Shown piece after piece: positions 18,357 to 26,598 of a DNA stretch of 64,000 bases. The stretch comes from Williamsia muralis NBRC 105860. Lineage in GTDB: Bacteria; Actinomycetota; Actinomycetes; Mycobacteriales; Mycobacteriaceae. The DNA lies in the NCBI RefSeq assembly GCF_001598915.1, contig NZ_BDAP01000002.1, positions 310,001-374,000 of the forward strand, given 5' to 3'. A program made the translations under genes and the position numbers. The notes beneath the pieces were generated by a model. It did no database searches and was not told the DNA's origin. It saw only the letters and a list, made by a program, of their open reading frames with translations. How positions within the stretch are numbered: position 1 is the stretch's first letter; each line of letters begins with the position of its first letter.

Positions 18357-19568
18357 TCAGCGAACAATCTCGAACACCGCGGCCAAACCCTGACCGCCGC
18401 CGATACACATGGTCTCGAGCCCGTATCGCGCATCTCTGCGGCGCATCTCCCGGGCGAGGGAGGCCAGCATTCGTCCGCCCGTCGCGCCGACCGGGTGACC
18501 GAGCGAGATCCCCGAACCGTGAACGTTGGTGCGGTCGAGGTCACCGGCACCGAACTCCCACTCCCGCATCACGGCGAGGGCCTGGGCCGCGAAAGCCTCG
18601 TTGAGTTCGATGAGATCGATGTCCGACAACGTCAATTCCGCCTTGGCCAGCGCCTTCTCTGTCGCCGGGACGGGACCGATGCCCATCACGTCCGGCGCCA
18701 CGCCGGCGATTCCCCAGGACACCAGCCGGACCAGCGGATCTAGGCCGAGCGCAGCCGCCGTCTCAACAGTGGTCACCACGCAGAGCGAAGCCGCATCGTT
18801 CTGTCCACTGGCGTTGCCTGCGGTGACGGTGGCATCGGGGTCGTCAGCAGCCATGATCGGACGCAATGCACCGAGCTTCTCCAGGGTCACGTCCGCACGT
18901 GGATGTTCGTCGGTGTCGATCACCTTCTCGCCGCCGCGAACCGAGACACCGACCGGGATGATCTCTTCGGCAAGGACGCCGTCCTGCTGTGCCGCCACGG
19001 CGCGTGCATGAGAAGTCACCGCGAGCTGGTCCTGTTCGATGCGGCTGATGCCGTACCTGCGGCGCAGGTTCTCGGCAGTTTCGATCATGCCGCCGGGCAC
19101 CGGGTGGTGCCTGCCACCTGCCGTGGACCGGGCGCGGACGAGGCTGTCGTGCATCTGGACCCCCGTTCGCGCGGCGCCCCAGCGCATGTCGACCGAGTAG
19201 AACGATGCGTTGCTCATCGATTCGGTGCCGCCGGCGACCACGAGTTCGTTGTCGCCGTTGCCCACCTGGAAAGCAGCCTGGATGACGGCCTGCAGACCTG
19301 ATCCGCACCGGCGGTCGACGTGCATTCCCGGCACGGTCACCGGTAGGCCGGCGTCGAGGGCCACCACGCGGCCGATTGCAGGGGCTTCACTGTTGCCGTT
19401 GCAGTGGCCCAGGATCACGTCTTCGATCAGGTCGGGTGCGATGCCGGTGCGATGGATCAGGCCGGTCATGGCGGCAACACCGAGATCGACGGCGGTCAGC
19501 GACGTGAACATTCCGCCATACCGACCGATCGGGGTCCGAATCGGTTCACAGATCAGCACATCGCGCAC
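18357..19568 (-). CDS. acetyl-CoA acetyltransferase (thiolase)
   Basis: This 403-residue thiolase forms or cleaves 3-ketoacyl-CoA. The acyl-carrying Cys is in HVDRRCGSGLQAV (near residue 92), the catalytic His in GHPVGATGGR, and the second Cys in CIGGGQGLA at the end. GTG 19568 has AGAGGAG five bases before it and was preferred over the upstream ATGs. It diverges from a CoA-transferase and an acyl-CoA dehydrogenase, so the three probably degrade one acyl-CoA substrate. Whether it acts in degradation or synthesis is open. Confidence 0.92.
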   Translation of the reverse strand: MRDVLICEPIRTPIGRYGGMFTSLTAVDLGVAAMTGLIHRTGIAPDLIEDVILGHCNGNSEAPAIGRVVALDAGLPVTVPGMHVDRRCGSGLQAVIQAAFQVGNGDNELVVAGGTESMSNASFYSVDMRWGAARTGVQMHDSLVRARSTAGGRHHPVPGGMIETAENLRRRYGISRIEQDQLAVTSHARAVAAQQDGVLAEEIIPVGVSVRGGEKVIDTDEHPRADVTLEKLGALRPIMAADDPDATVTAGNASGQNDAASLCVVTTVETAAALGLDPLVRLVSWGIAGVAPDVMGIGPVPATEKALAKAELTLSDIDLIELNEAFAAQALAVMREWEFGAGDLDRTNVHGSGISLGHPVGATGGRMLASLAREMRRRDARYGLETMCIGGGQGLAAVFEIVR

Positions 19569-19625
19569 ACCGGCTCCTCTCAGCGGATCCATCATGCACG
19601 CTGAAGGCCGAAAACATGGTGGGTC

Positions 19626-19639
19626 GGTGCATATGGACC
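19626..19639. promoter_or_regulatory. 14-bp near-palindrome in the divergent promoter region
   Basis: GGTGCATATGGACC pairs with itself at 12 of 14 positions around CATATG. It lies between the divergent thiolase and CoA-transferase genes and is a candidate operator for a shared regulator not present here. Confidence 0.3.
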
Positions 19640-19703
19640 TTCGGGCCGATGCCGGGCAGGGTGTTCCCATGACCATTTGCCTGCATCCCGTGGACCGCCT
19701 GCG

Positions 19704-20936
19704 GTGACCGACGTGCCGACCTCGCCACTGAAGGGGCTGCGGATCGTGGAGGTGTCGAGCTTCGTCGCCGCCCCTCTCGCGGGGATGACACTGGAAGCAC
19801 TTGGCGCCGAAGTCATCCGAGTCGACCCGATCGGCGGCGCTGCCGACTACCACCGTTGGCCGGTCACCGGCGAAGGCGAGTCCATCTACTGGGCGAATCT
19901 GAACAAGGGCAAACGATCTGTCGCGGTCGACTTCCGCGACCCCGAGGCGATCGCACTGATCCGTGATCTCATCACCGAAGCCGGTGTGCTCGTGACGAAT
20001 GCGGCCGGACGAGATTGGCTCGACTACGACTCCCTCGCCGCGATCCGTCCTGATCTCATCCACGTTCAGGTCCTCGGCCGCGCCGACGGTTCGGGTGCCC
20101 TCGACTACACGGTCAACGCCGCCACGGGTTTTCCGCTTGTCACCGGCCCATCGACCACGGCGGGACCGGTGAACCACGTACTGCCGGCATGGGATGTGGC
20201 ATGCGGCCTGTACGCGGCGCTGTCGGTGACCGCGGCGGTGATCCGTCGATCGGAGACCGGCGCGGGTGCACGGGTGGTGCTGCCGCTGGAAGATGTCGCG
20301 CTGGCGACCACCGGGCATCTCGGATACCTGGCCGAGGCGCAGCTCGGCGGCGATGATCGACCGCGGGTGGGTAACGGAATCTATGGCACTTACGGTTGTG
20401 ACTTCGCGACAGCAGATGGTGAGCGGCTCATGGTGGTTGCCATCACGCCGCGGCACTTCCGCGACCTCGCCGAGGTCACCGGAACTGCGGATGCGGTCAG
20501 AGCGGTGGAAAGTGCACTGCGCGTGGACTTCACGAAGGACGGCGACCGCTACCGCCATCGCCGGGTACTCGACGGTTTGTTCGGGGTGTGGTTCGCCGAA
20601 CGGAACGCCGACGAGGCGGAGGCAGCCCTGGCGGACACGTCGGTGGTGTACGAGCGCTACCGCACCTTTGCGCAGGTTGCCTGCGGCCCAAAGGTGATGA
20701 ATAACCCCATGTTCGGCCTGATCGAGCAGCCGCGCATCGGCAGCTATCTGGCACCGACCACGCCGATGACGTTCGAGGGCGCACATCCACCCGCCCGTCC
20801 CGCACCGGCCAACGGCGACGACACGGCACACGTGCTGGCGACATACCTGAACCTCACCGACGCGCAGATCGCCGACCTCCACAACCGCGGCGTGGTGCAC
20901 GCAACCACTCGACCAACCACGAAGGACACCGAATGA
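19704..20936 (+). CDS. class III (CaiB/BaiF) CoA-transferase
   Basis: This 410-residue protein of the CaiB/BaiF family moves CoA between carboxylic acids. LKGLRIVEVSSFVAAPLAGMTLEALGAEVIRV at the N-terminus is the family hallmark, and LPAWDVACGLYAAL near residue 165 contains the Asp that forms the acyl anhydride. The C-terminal part is complete. GTG 19704 was chosen; no clear ribosome site is visible, so the start may be a few codons off. It overlaps the acyl-CoA dehydrogenase gene by ATGA. Confidence 0.85.
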   Translation: MTDVPTSPLKGLRIVEVSSFVAAPLAGMTLEALGAEVIRVDPIGGAADYHRWPVTGEGESIYWANLNKGKRSVAVDFRDPEAIALIRDLITEAGVLVTNAAGRDWLDYDSLAAIRPDLIHVQVLGRADGSGALDYTVNAATGFPLVTGPSTTAGPVNHVLPAWDVACGLYAALSVTAAVIRRSETGAGARVVLPLEDVALATTGHLGYLAEAQLGGDDRPRVGNGIYGTYGCDFATADGERLMVVAITPRHFRDLAEVTGTADAVRAVESALRVDFTKDGDRYRHRRVLDGLFGVWFAERNADEAEAALADTSVVYERYRTFAQVACGPKVMNNPMFGLIEQPRIGSYLAPTTPMTFEGAHPPARPAPANGDDTAHVLATYLNLTDAQIADLHNRGVVHATTRPTTKDTE

Positions 20937-22123
20937 CCCGACTCGCGCAAACCCCAGGCCTCACCGACGTGCAGAGGGAGATCCTCTCCACGGTGCGCGA
21001 TTTCGTGGAAAAGGACGTGATCCCGAACGCGCAGGAACTCGAACACTCCGACACCTACCCTCAGGCTCTGGTCGACACGATGAGCGATATGGGACTCTTC
21101 GGGTTGATGATCCCCGAGGAGTACGGGGGACTCGGTGAGTCGCTGCTGACCTACGCCCTGTGTGTCGAGGAGTTGGCGCGCGGATGGATGAGTGTGTCGG
21201 GTGTGCTCAACACCCACTTCATCGTGGCGTACATGATCCGGCAGCACGGCACTGCCGAACAGAAATCGCACTTTCTGCCGCGGATGGCGACAGGGCAAGT
21301 GCGCGGCGCCTTTTCGATGTCAGAGCCCGAGCTGGGATCGGACGTGGCCGCAATCCGTACCCGCGCCACACTCGACGGCGACGACTACCTCGTCAACGGT
21401 CAGAAGATGTGGCTCACCAACGGCGGGAGTTCTACCCTCGTCGCGGTTCTGGTGCGCACCGACGAAGGGTCGGTGAAGGCGCACGAGAACCTCACCACGT
21501 TCTTGGTCGAAAAGCCCGTGGGATTCGGCGAGGTGGCGCCGGGACTCACGATCCCCGGGAAGATCGAGAAGATGGGCTATCGGGGCATCGACACCACCGA
21601 GCTCTTCTTCGACGACTACCGGATCTCGTCGGACATGGTCCTCGGTGGCAGTCCCGGCCAGGGTTTCCGGCACATGATGGACGGCATCGAGGTCGGTCGC
21701 GTCAACGTCTCTGCCCGCGCATGCGGTGTCGCCTTACGCGCGTTTGAACTCGCCGCGCGATATGCACAGCAACGCAGCACGTTCGGCAAGCCCATCGCGC
21801 AGCATCAAGCCATCGCGTTCTCGCTGGCAGAGATGGCGACCAAGGTCGAGGCGGCGCACCTGATGATGATCAACGCTGCGCGGCTCAAGGACTCGGGAGA
21901 ACGCAACGACGTTGCGGCCGGTATGGCCAAGTACCTGACGAGTGAGTACTGCTCCGAGGTGACCCAGGCCAGTTTCCGTATCCACGGCGGATACGGTTAC
22001 TCGAAGGAGTACGAGATCGAGCGTCTGATGCGAGAGGCGCCGTTCCTGCTCATCGGTGAAGGCACCAGTGAGATCCAGAAGACCATAATCAGCAAGGGTG
22101 TGATGCGCACGTACGCCCTCTGA
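20933..22123 (+). CDS. acyl-CoA dehydrogenase
   Basis: This 396-residue FAD enzyme oxidises acyl-CoA to enoyl-CoA. AFSMSEPELGSDVAAIRTRA (near residue 125) is the FAD/substrate motif. WLTNGG follows near 155. EVGRVNVSARACGVALRAFELAARYAQQRSTFGKPI is the helix region, and the catalytic base lies in MREAPFLLIGEGTSEIQ near the end. It is coupled to the CoA-transferase through ATGA. It works with a separate ETF, which is not in this window. Confidence 0.93.
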   Translation: MTRLAQTPGLTDVQREILSTVRDFVEKDVIPNAQELEHSDTYPQALVDTMSDMGLFGLMIPEEYGGLGESLLTYALCVEELARGWMSVSGVLNTHFIVAYMIRQHGTAEQKSHFLPRMATGQVRGAFSMSEPELGSDVAAIRTRATLDGDDYLVNGQKMWLTNGGSSTLVAVLVRTDEGSVKAHENLTTFLVEKPVGFGEVAPGLTIPGKIEKMGYRGIDTTELFFDDYRISSDMVLGGSPGQGFRHMMDGIEVGRVNVSARACGVALRAFELAARYAQQRSTFGKPIAQHQAIAFSLAEMATKVEAAHLMMINAARLKDSGERNDVAAGMAKYLTSEYCSEVTQASFRIHGGYGYSKEYEIERLMREAPFLLIGEGTSEIQKTIISKGVMRTYAL

Positions 22124-22148
22124 ATGGCCTTCTCGGTGCGTAAGCCGT

Positions 22149-23633
22149 TCAGCGGTGGGCGGATTGGCGCCGAGCCAAGCGTCTGCGGGCGAGTTCCCGG
22201 TACGTGCGCTGGAACAACGACGACGGTGCCTGCTCGGGATCCATCAGCTCGTTCTCGGCGAGGGGGTTCTCCTCGCCGTCGATGGCCTCCCGGTCGAACT
22301 CCACCAGCGTCTTGCCTTCTCCGCGAAGCGCATCGACGGTGGCCACCAGCGAATTGTGCTTCGTGAGCGCGTCCATGAAGCCCTCGGTTCCGACGTTGAG
22401 GTGCTCGCCGAGGAGGCGATCGCGAACGTGCCGAATGCTTGCCCGGTGCTCATCGGCGGTGGCATCGTCATCGCGGATCTCGACGGCGAGGTCGCATTCG
22501 CTGTCGAAACCGAGCGAGCGGTTGTTGAGGTTGGACGAGCCGACCCGGAGCACGCTGTCGTCCATGATGAGGATCTTGGCGTGGACGTAGATCGCGTCAC
22601 CCCCGGTGGTCACGGGATGGAATGCACGGAAACGGTTGTGCACGTCCGCATTCCACAGGAGCTTGAGCAGTCGGTGGCGGGCGCCGTCCATGGTCTGCTG
22701 TCCGAGCCAGCCTTCGGCGTTGCGTGGCAGCACCACCATGATCTCGGGTCCGTCGGACTCGCCGAGACGCTCGGCCATCGCTTCGGCGATGGTGCGTGAT
22801 GCCAGATACTGGCTCTCGATGTAGAGATAACGCCGCGCACTCGCGATGGCCGCCAGGTAGAGCGCCTCGATCTCCCGCACCTCGTCGCGGCCCGGAATCT
22901 CCGGCAGTGTGCGTGCGACGGCCACGTCCACCGACTCCAGGGTGGGGACCAGTCCCTTGGGCCACTGGTCACCCTCGGAATCGCCGGCTATCTGCTCGAG
23001 CGTTGTCCCGGTCGCGGCCTTCCACCGGTCGCGGGCCATCTCGCCGATCGCTCGCGCGGCGTCCCCATCGACCGCGGTGGTCGCGTCATGCCATGGGCCG
23101 TAGGACTTTCCGCTGGGTTTGGTTCGGAAGTCGTTGCTGTCTTTGTGGTCTGAGGTGTCCCACCGGTCGACCGTCATGTCGATGCCGCCGCAGAACGCGA
23201 GCTGGTCATCGATCACCAAGATCTTCTGGTGATGCGCGGCCCCTACGGGGTGCGCGCCGTCGAGTTCGAAGTGCAGGCTTTCGTCGGTCAGCCAGTTCTC
23301 GACGAAGATCGGGGCCATTCCCCGGGTCATGGCGGTCAGAGCGCCGAGATTCCACTTCAGCAGATGGATGTCGAGGCCGGGCCGGTGTTTCGGCAACCAC
23401 TTGAGGAAATCGCCGAGACGATTGGGCCCTTCGAGGGTCTGGCCGCCCGGCTCGAGCTTGATGCGGGTGTCGAAGTCCCAGCCGATCAGAATGATCCGAT
23501 GGCGTGCCTCGAGCATGGCCGACTTGGCGTAGAAGAAGTAGTCGGCGGCATCGATGATGCAGGCGAGGCGGTCGGCTCGAGCGATCTGCCAGCAGGTGTC
23601 GCCGGGAACCAGCACTCGGCTGTCTTCGGTCAC
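22149..23633 (-). CDS. phospholipase D-family protein
   Basis: This 494-residue protein has two HKD motifs, HHQKILVIDDQLAFCGG (near residue 135) and HAKILIMDDSVLRVGSSNLNNRS (near 355). That fits PLD or cardiolipin-synthase-like enzymes that hydrolyse or transfer phosphodiesters. There is no obvious signal peptide or membrane helix, so it is probably a cytoplasmic or peripheral enzyme rather than an integral cardiolipin synthase. The gene converges on the acyl-CoA dehydrogenase gene (25-bp gap). Confidence 0.88.
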   Translation of the reverse strand: MTEDSRVLVPGDTCWQIARADRLACIIDAADYFFYAKSAMLEARHRIILIGWDFDTRIKLEPGGQTLEGPNRLGDFLKWLPKHRPGLDIHLLKWNLGALTAMTRGMAPIFVENWLTDESLHFELDGAHPVGAAHHQKILVIDDQLAFCGGIDMTVDRWDTSDHKDSNDFRTKPSGKSYGPWHDATTAVDGDAARAIGEMARDRWKAATGTTLEQIAGDSEGDQWPKGLVPTLESVDVAVARTLPEIPGRDEVREIEALYLAAIASARRYLYIESQYLASRTIAEAMAERLGESDGPEIMVVLPRNAEGWLGQQTMDGARHRLLKLLWNADVHNRFRAFHPVTTGGDAIYVHAKILIMDDSVLRVGSSNLNNRSLGFDSECDLAVEIRDDDATADEHRASIRHVRDRLLGEHLNVGTEGFMDALTKHNSLVATVDALRGEGKTLVEFDREAIDGEENPLAENELMDPEQAPSSLFQRTYRELARRRLARRQSAHR

Positions 23634-23729
23634 TGATGTCCTCGACTTCTTCGATGAATAGCGATGCTAAAAGTACATGGTCCTGTTGGACTCATCCATT
23701 CGGCGGCGCTGACCAGCGGTACGAGGGTG

Positions 23730-23761
23730 GTGAGGGTGCTCAGGGTTGTGAGGGTGCTCAG
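23730..23761. repeat. two 14-bp direct repeats
   Basis: GTGAGGGTGCTCAG occurs at 23730 and again at 23748, an 18-bp period. The second copy covers the stop codon of the SnoaL-like gene. It looks like a local duplication with no clear role. Confidence 0.6.
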
Positions 23762-24207
23762 TCGGTGACGGGAGCGGGTCGCGTCCCGCGAAGATGCCCG
23801 CTGACGTCGCCGATCAAATCGATGGTGACCACCCGTTCGGCGAACTGCCAGCCGTCGGCCGTTCTCGTGAAGCGATCCCGGTACCGTCCGGCGATGATCG
23901 GCTGTAGCGACAACCCGGTCACCGCCTGAAGGACCGTGAAGTATGACCGCACGGCCGCCGACGCGCCGTCGATCTCGAGGTGGATGTTGGTCGTGACGTG
24001 CTTGGTGCGGGGTGTGCCGTCGTCGTAGGTGATCACAGACTTCCCGAACATCTCCGCGATGGCGTCGGCGCCGGTCAACGACCCTTCTCCGCTACCGAAC
24101 GACGCATGCGCGAGCAGGTCACCGACACCGGCGAAATCACCTGCGTCCACCAGTTCGGCGTACGACGCGATCAGGTTGGTGATCGCTCGCTCGTCGTTTT
24201 CGGCCAC
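23758..24207 (-). CDS. SnoaL-like / NTF2-fold protein
   Basis: This 149-residue protein matches the SnoaL_4 cone fold. ERAITNLIASYAELVDAGDFAGVGDLLAHA is the N-terminal helical part, KHVTTNIHLEIDG a mid strand, and AGRYRDRFTRTADGWQFAERVV the end. Such proteins are small isomerases, cyclases or hydrolases on hydrophobic ligands. The start lies about 15-22 nt after palindromic element copy B, on the same strand as the aldo/keto reductase. Confidence 0.8.
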   Translation of the reverse strand: MAENDERAITNLIASYAELVDAGDFAGVGDLLAHASFGSGEGSLTGADAIAEMFGKSVITYDDGTPRTKHVTTNIHLEIDGASAAVRSYFTVLQAVTGLSLQPIIAGRYRDRFTRTADGWQFAERVVTIDLIGDVSGHLRGTRPAPVTD

Positions 24208-24222
24208 GGCAGGACAGTAGGC

Positions 24223-24294
24223 GATCCATGCAGGCTTTGTGTACGAATACCGGCGTTGCAGTGCCTGCGGACGAACACAAACCCTGCATGGATC
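24223..24294. repeat. palindromic element copy B
   Basis: Long arms of 20 bp (GATCCATGCAGGCTTTGTGT and its partner at 24275-24294) pair at 19 positions. The one mismatch is at the same place as in copy A at 17588. The loop again carries GGCGTTGCA. The core 24230-24287 is 58 nt, the same length as copy A. It lies between the AKR stop and the SnoaL-like start. Confidence 0.8.
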
Positions 24295-24309
24295 GGGGAG
24301 GTCGCGAGA

Positions 24310-25311
24310 TCAGCGCTCGCTGTCGAGCATGGCCATCTGCGCCTCGGCATAACGATCGCCGGCGACCGCATCGGCCGGAACCGCCGATTCGATGGTGGCC
24401 AGTTCGTCGGCAGTGAGATGGATGTCGAGAGCCGCAACGGTTTCGTGCAGCCGAACCACCTTCCGGGCCCCGATGACCGGCACGATGTCGTCGCCTTGGG
24501 CAAGCACCCACGCGATGGCCAGCTGCGCCACCGTCACCCCACGTTCCTTTGCGATGGTGCCTAAGGTGTCGACCAGCGTCAGGTTTCTAGCGAGGTTGTC
24601 ACCTTGGAACCGCGGGCTGTGCGCACGGAAGTCGTTGGCGGCGAAGGTGCTCGCCACCGAGACGCTGTCGCTGAGCAGGCCCCGCGACAACACTCCGTAT
24701 GCCGTGATCCCGATCCCGAGCTCGCGCGCGGTCGGCAGGATGTCGGCTTCGATGCCCCTGGATATGAGCGCGTATTCGATCTGCAGATCGGCGATCGGAT
24801 GCACGGCTGCCGCGCGACGGAGCGTCTCACTGCCCACCTCCGACAGCCCGATGTGCCGCACGTATCCGGCCTGGACCATCTCGGCGATGGCGCCCACCGT
24901 GTCTTCGATCGGCACCGCGGGATCGAGCCGGGCCGGGCGGTAGATATCGATGTGGTCGACCCCGAGGCGCGTCAATGTGTAGGCGAGGAAGTTCTTCACC
25001 GCCTCCGGTCGTCCGTCGAAGCCACCCCACCCGTTGTCGGGGGAGCGAAGTGCGCCGAACTTCACGCTGAGCTGCACGTCGTCGCGGCTACGGTCTCGCA
25101 GTGCCCGGCCGATCAGCATCTCGTTGTGCCCCATGCCGTAGAAGTCGCCCGTGTCGATCAGGTTGACGCCGGCGTCGATGGCGGCATGGATGGTGGCGAT
25201 CGACTCGGCGTCATCGCTGGGTCCGTAGACGCCGGACATGCCCATCGCACCGAGGCCGATGCGCGAGACCGTGGGACCAGTTTTTCCAAGGGTTACCTGT
25301 TGAATGTTCAT
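24310..25311 (-). CDS. aldo/keto reductase
   Basis: This 333-residue NADPH-dependent TIM-barrel reductase shows IGLGAMGMSGVYG near residue 18, NLIDTGDFYGMGHNE with the Asp and Tyr (residues near 52-60), the Lys in LSVKFGALRSP near 83, and the cofactor segment VPVIGARKVVRLHE near 280. The catalytic His is not at its usual place: DIYRPARLDPAVPIEDTV shows RPAR where QLHR or RPHR is common. It diverges from an XRE/MmyB-type regulator, which probably controls it. Confidence 0.9.
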   Translation of the reverse strand: MNIQQVTLGKTGPTVSRIGLGAMGMSGVYGPSDDAESIATIHAAIDAGVNLIDTGDFYGMGHNEMLIGRALRDRSRDDVQLSVKFGALRSPDNGWGGFDGRPEAVKNFLAYTLTRLGVDHIDIYRPARLDPAVPIEDTVGAIAEMVQAGYVRHIGLSEVGSETLRRAAAVHPIADLQIEYALISRGIEADILPTARELGIGITAYGVLSRGLLSDSVSVASTFAANDFRAHSPRFQGDNLARNLTLVDTLGTIAKERGVTVAQLAIAWVLAQGDDIVPVIGARKVVRLHETVAALDIHLTADELATIESAVPADAVAGDRYAEAQMAMLDSER

Positions 25312-25330
25312 GCATTCACCTTCGGCCGGT

Positions 25331-25346
25331 TGCCGCCCCGGCGGCA
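25331..25346. promoter_or_regulatory. perfect palindrome between AKR and its regulator
   Basis: TGCCGCC-CC-GGCGGCA has seven-base arms and lies between divergent genes. It is a natural binding site for the XRE/MmyB regulator. GC-rich palindromes also occur by chance in this genome, so confidence is low. Confidence 0.35.
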
Positions 25347-25412
25347 GAGACCGGTCATCGGGGGACCGCCGATCCCTGGTTGAGATGGCGCGCGAACGGC
25401 ACAGTGGTGGAT

Positions 25413-26264
25413 GTGAGTCAACGAATGGATCGCGCCGAGCTGGCCGATTTCCTGCGCCGGCGCCGCGCGGCCCTGGTGCCGCGCGATGTCGGGTTGCCCG
25501 AGGGTGTGCGCCGCCGCACGCCAGGCCTGCGTCGCGACGAGGTCGCCGTGCTGGCCGGGATGTCCACCGACTACTACACCCGGCTCGAGCAATCTCGTGG
25601 GCCGCATCCTTCAACGCAGATCGTCGCCTCGATGGCGCGGGCGCTGCGGCTCACCGATGACGAACGCGACCATCTCTACCTGTTGTGCGGGCATGCTCCG
25701 CCTCCGCGTATCGGCGGCGACTCCCACGTGGGTCCGGGTCTGCTGCACCTCCTCGACAAACTCGACGACATCCCGGCGTGCGCGATCTCCGACCTCGGCG
25801 AGACGCTGGCCCAAAACCGGATGAACCTGCTTCTCGTCGGCGATCAGTCGACGGTCACGGGTCTGGACCGCTTCCACACCTGGCGCTGGTTCACCGACCC
25901 CGCGACGAGGGAACGCTTCAATCCCGAGGACTGGGCTCGGATGAGCCACAAACACGTCAGCGATCTGCGAGCGATCGCGGCCAAGCGTGGCGACGACGCC
26001 ACCGTCACCGAACTGGTCGGCGCCCTTCACACAGCCAGCGATGAGTTCGCGGCGTTGTGGTCCGAACACCACGTGGCCACCCGGACCAGTGCTCTCAAAC
26101 GGTTCATCCACCCGGAGGTCGGGGAGATCGCGCTGTTGTGCGAGACCCTCGTGACCCAGAAGGAAGACCAGCACCTGCTCGTCTACTTCCCCCAGCCGGG
26201 GACCGAGGCCAGAGAACGACTGGACCTTCTCGGTGTCATCGGAACCCAAGCGCTCAGCAGTTAG
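25413..26264 (+). CDS. XRE-family regulator with MmyB-like ligand-binding domain
   Basis: This 283-residue regulator has an HTH (residues about 10-75) with GVRRRTPGLRRDEVAVLAGMSTDYYTRLEQSRG and PSTQIVASMARALRLTDDERDHL. A larger C-terminal domain of the MmyB type (ligand sensing, PAS-like) follows, with NRMNLLLVGD and HTWRWFTDP. Such genes are commonly divergent from the aldo/keto reductase they control, as here. The start may be GTG 25413 or ATG 25425. Confidence 0.85.
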   Translation: MSQRMDRAELADFLRRRRAALVPRDVGLPEGVRRRTPGLRRDEVAVLAGMSTDYYTRLEQSRGPHPSTQIVASMARALRLTDDERDHLYLLCGHAPPPRIGGDSHVGPGLLHLLDKLDDIPACAISDLGETLAQNRMNLLLVGDQSTVTGLDRFHTWRWFTDPATRERFNPEDWARMSHKHVSDLRAIAAKRGDDATVTELVGALHTASDEFAALWSEHHVATRTSALKRFIHPEVGEIALLCETLVTQKEDQHLLVYFPQPGTEARERLDLLGVIGTQALSS

Positions 26265-26274
26265 AGTCGCTGGT

Positions 26275-26571
26275 GTGACTTCCACCTACACCGCACCTGT
26301 TGTCGCTGCCGGACTCATCGGTGGTTTCGCCGCCGCCAGGTACTCGGGACGCCGCGAACTCGGCGGGGTCGTCCTGGCCGCGGCCGGCGCCTGGAGCACC
26401 GCCCAGTGGTGGCAGACCAAGGGACCTGCCGTGGCGGCCCCGCTGCTCGGTGGCTATCTGTTCGCATTCGGGGCCTCCCATCCTCTCGCCAAGAAGATCG
26501 GCGCGTGGCCGTCGGTGCTGACCGTCACCGCGGCAACCTCTGCTGCCGCATACGCCCTCGGCGACCGCTAG
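26275..26571 (+). CDS. small three-helix membrane protein
   Basis: This 98-residue protein is almost entirely hydrophobic, with helices near 7-25, 29-45 and 55-75 and a short final helix. The Gly/Ala-rich pattern and a WPS loop are visible. The function is unknown. It starts with GTG 11 bp after the regulator and ends 27 bp before the histidine kinase gene, so it may be transcribed with either. Confidence 0.6.
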   Translation: MTSTYTAPVVAAGLIGGFAAARYSGRRELGGVVLAAAGAWSTAQWWQTKGPAVAAPLLGGYLFAFGASHPLAKKIGAWPSVLTVTAATSAAAYALGDR

Positions 26572-26598
26572 TCGGGTCGCGAGCGTGATGACCCGCTG

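Noticed and set aside
19596-20900. N-terminal extension of the thiolase through the CoA-transferase gene
   Set aside because: The extension is antisense to a clear gene, and GTG 19568 has a strong ribosome site and the family start.
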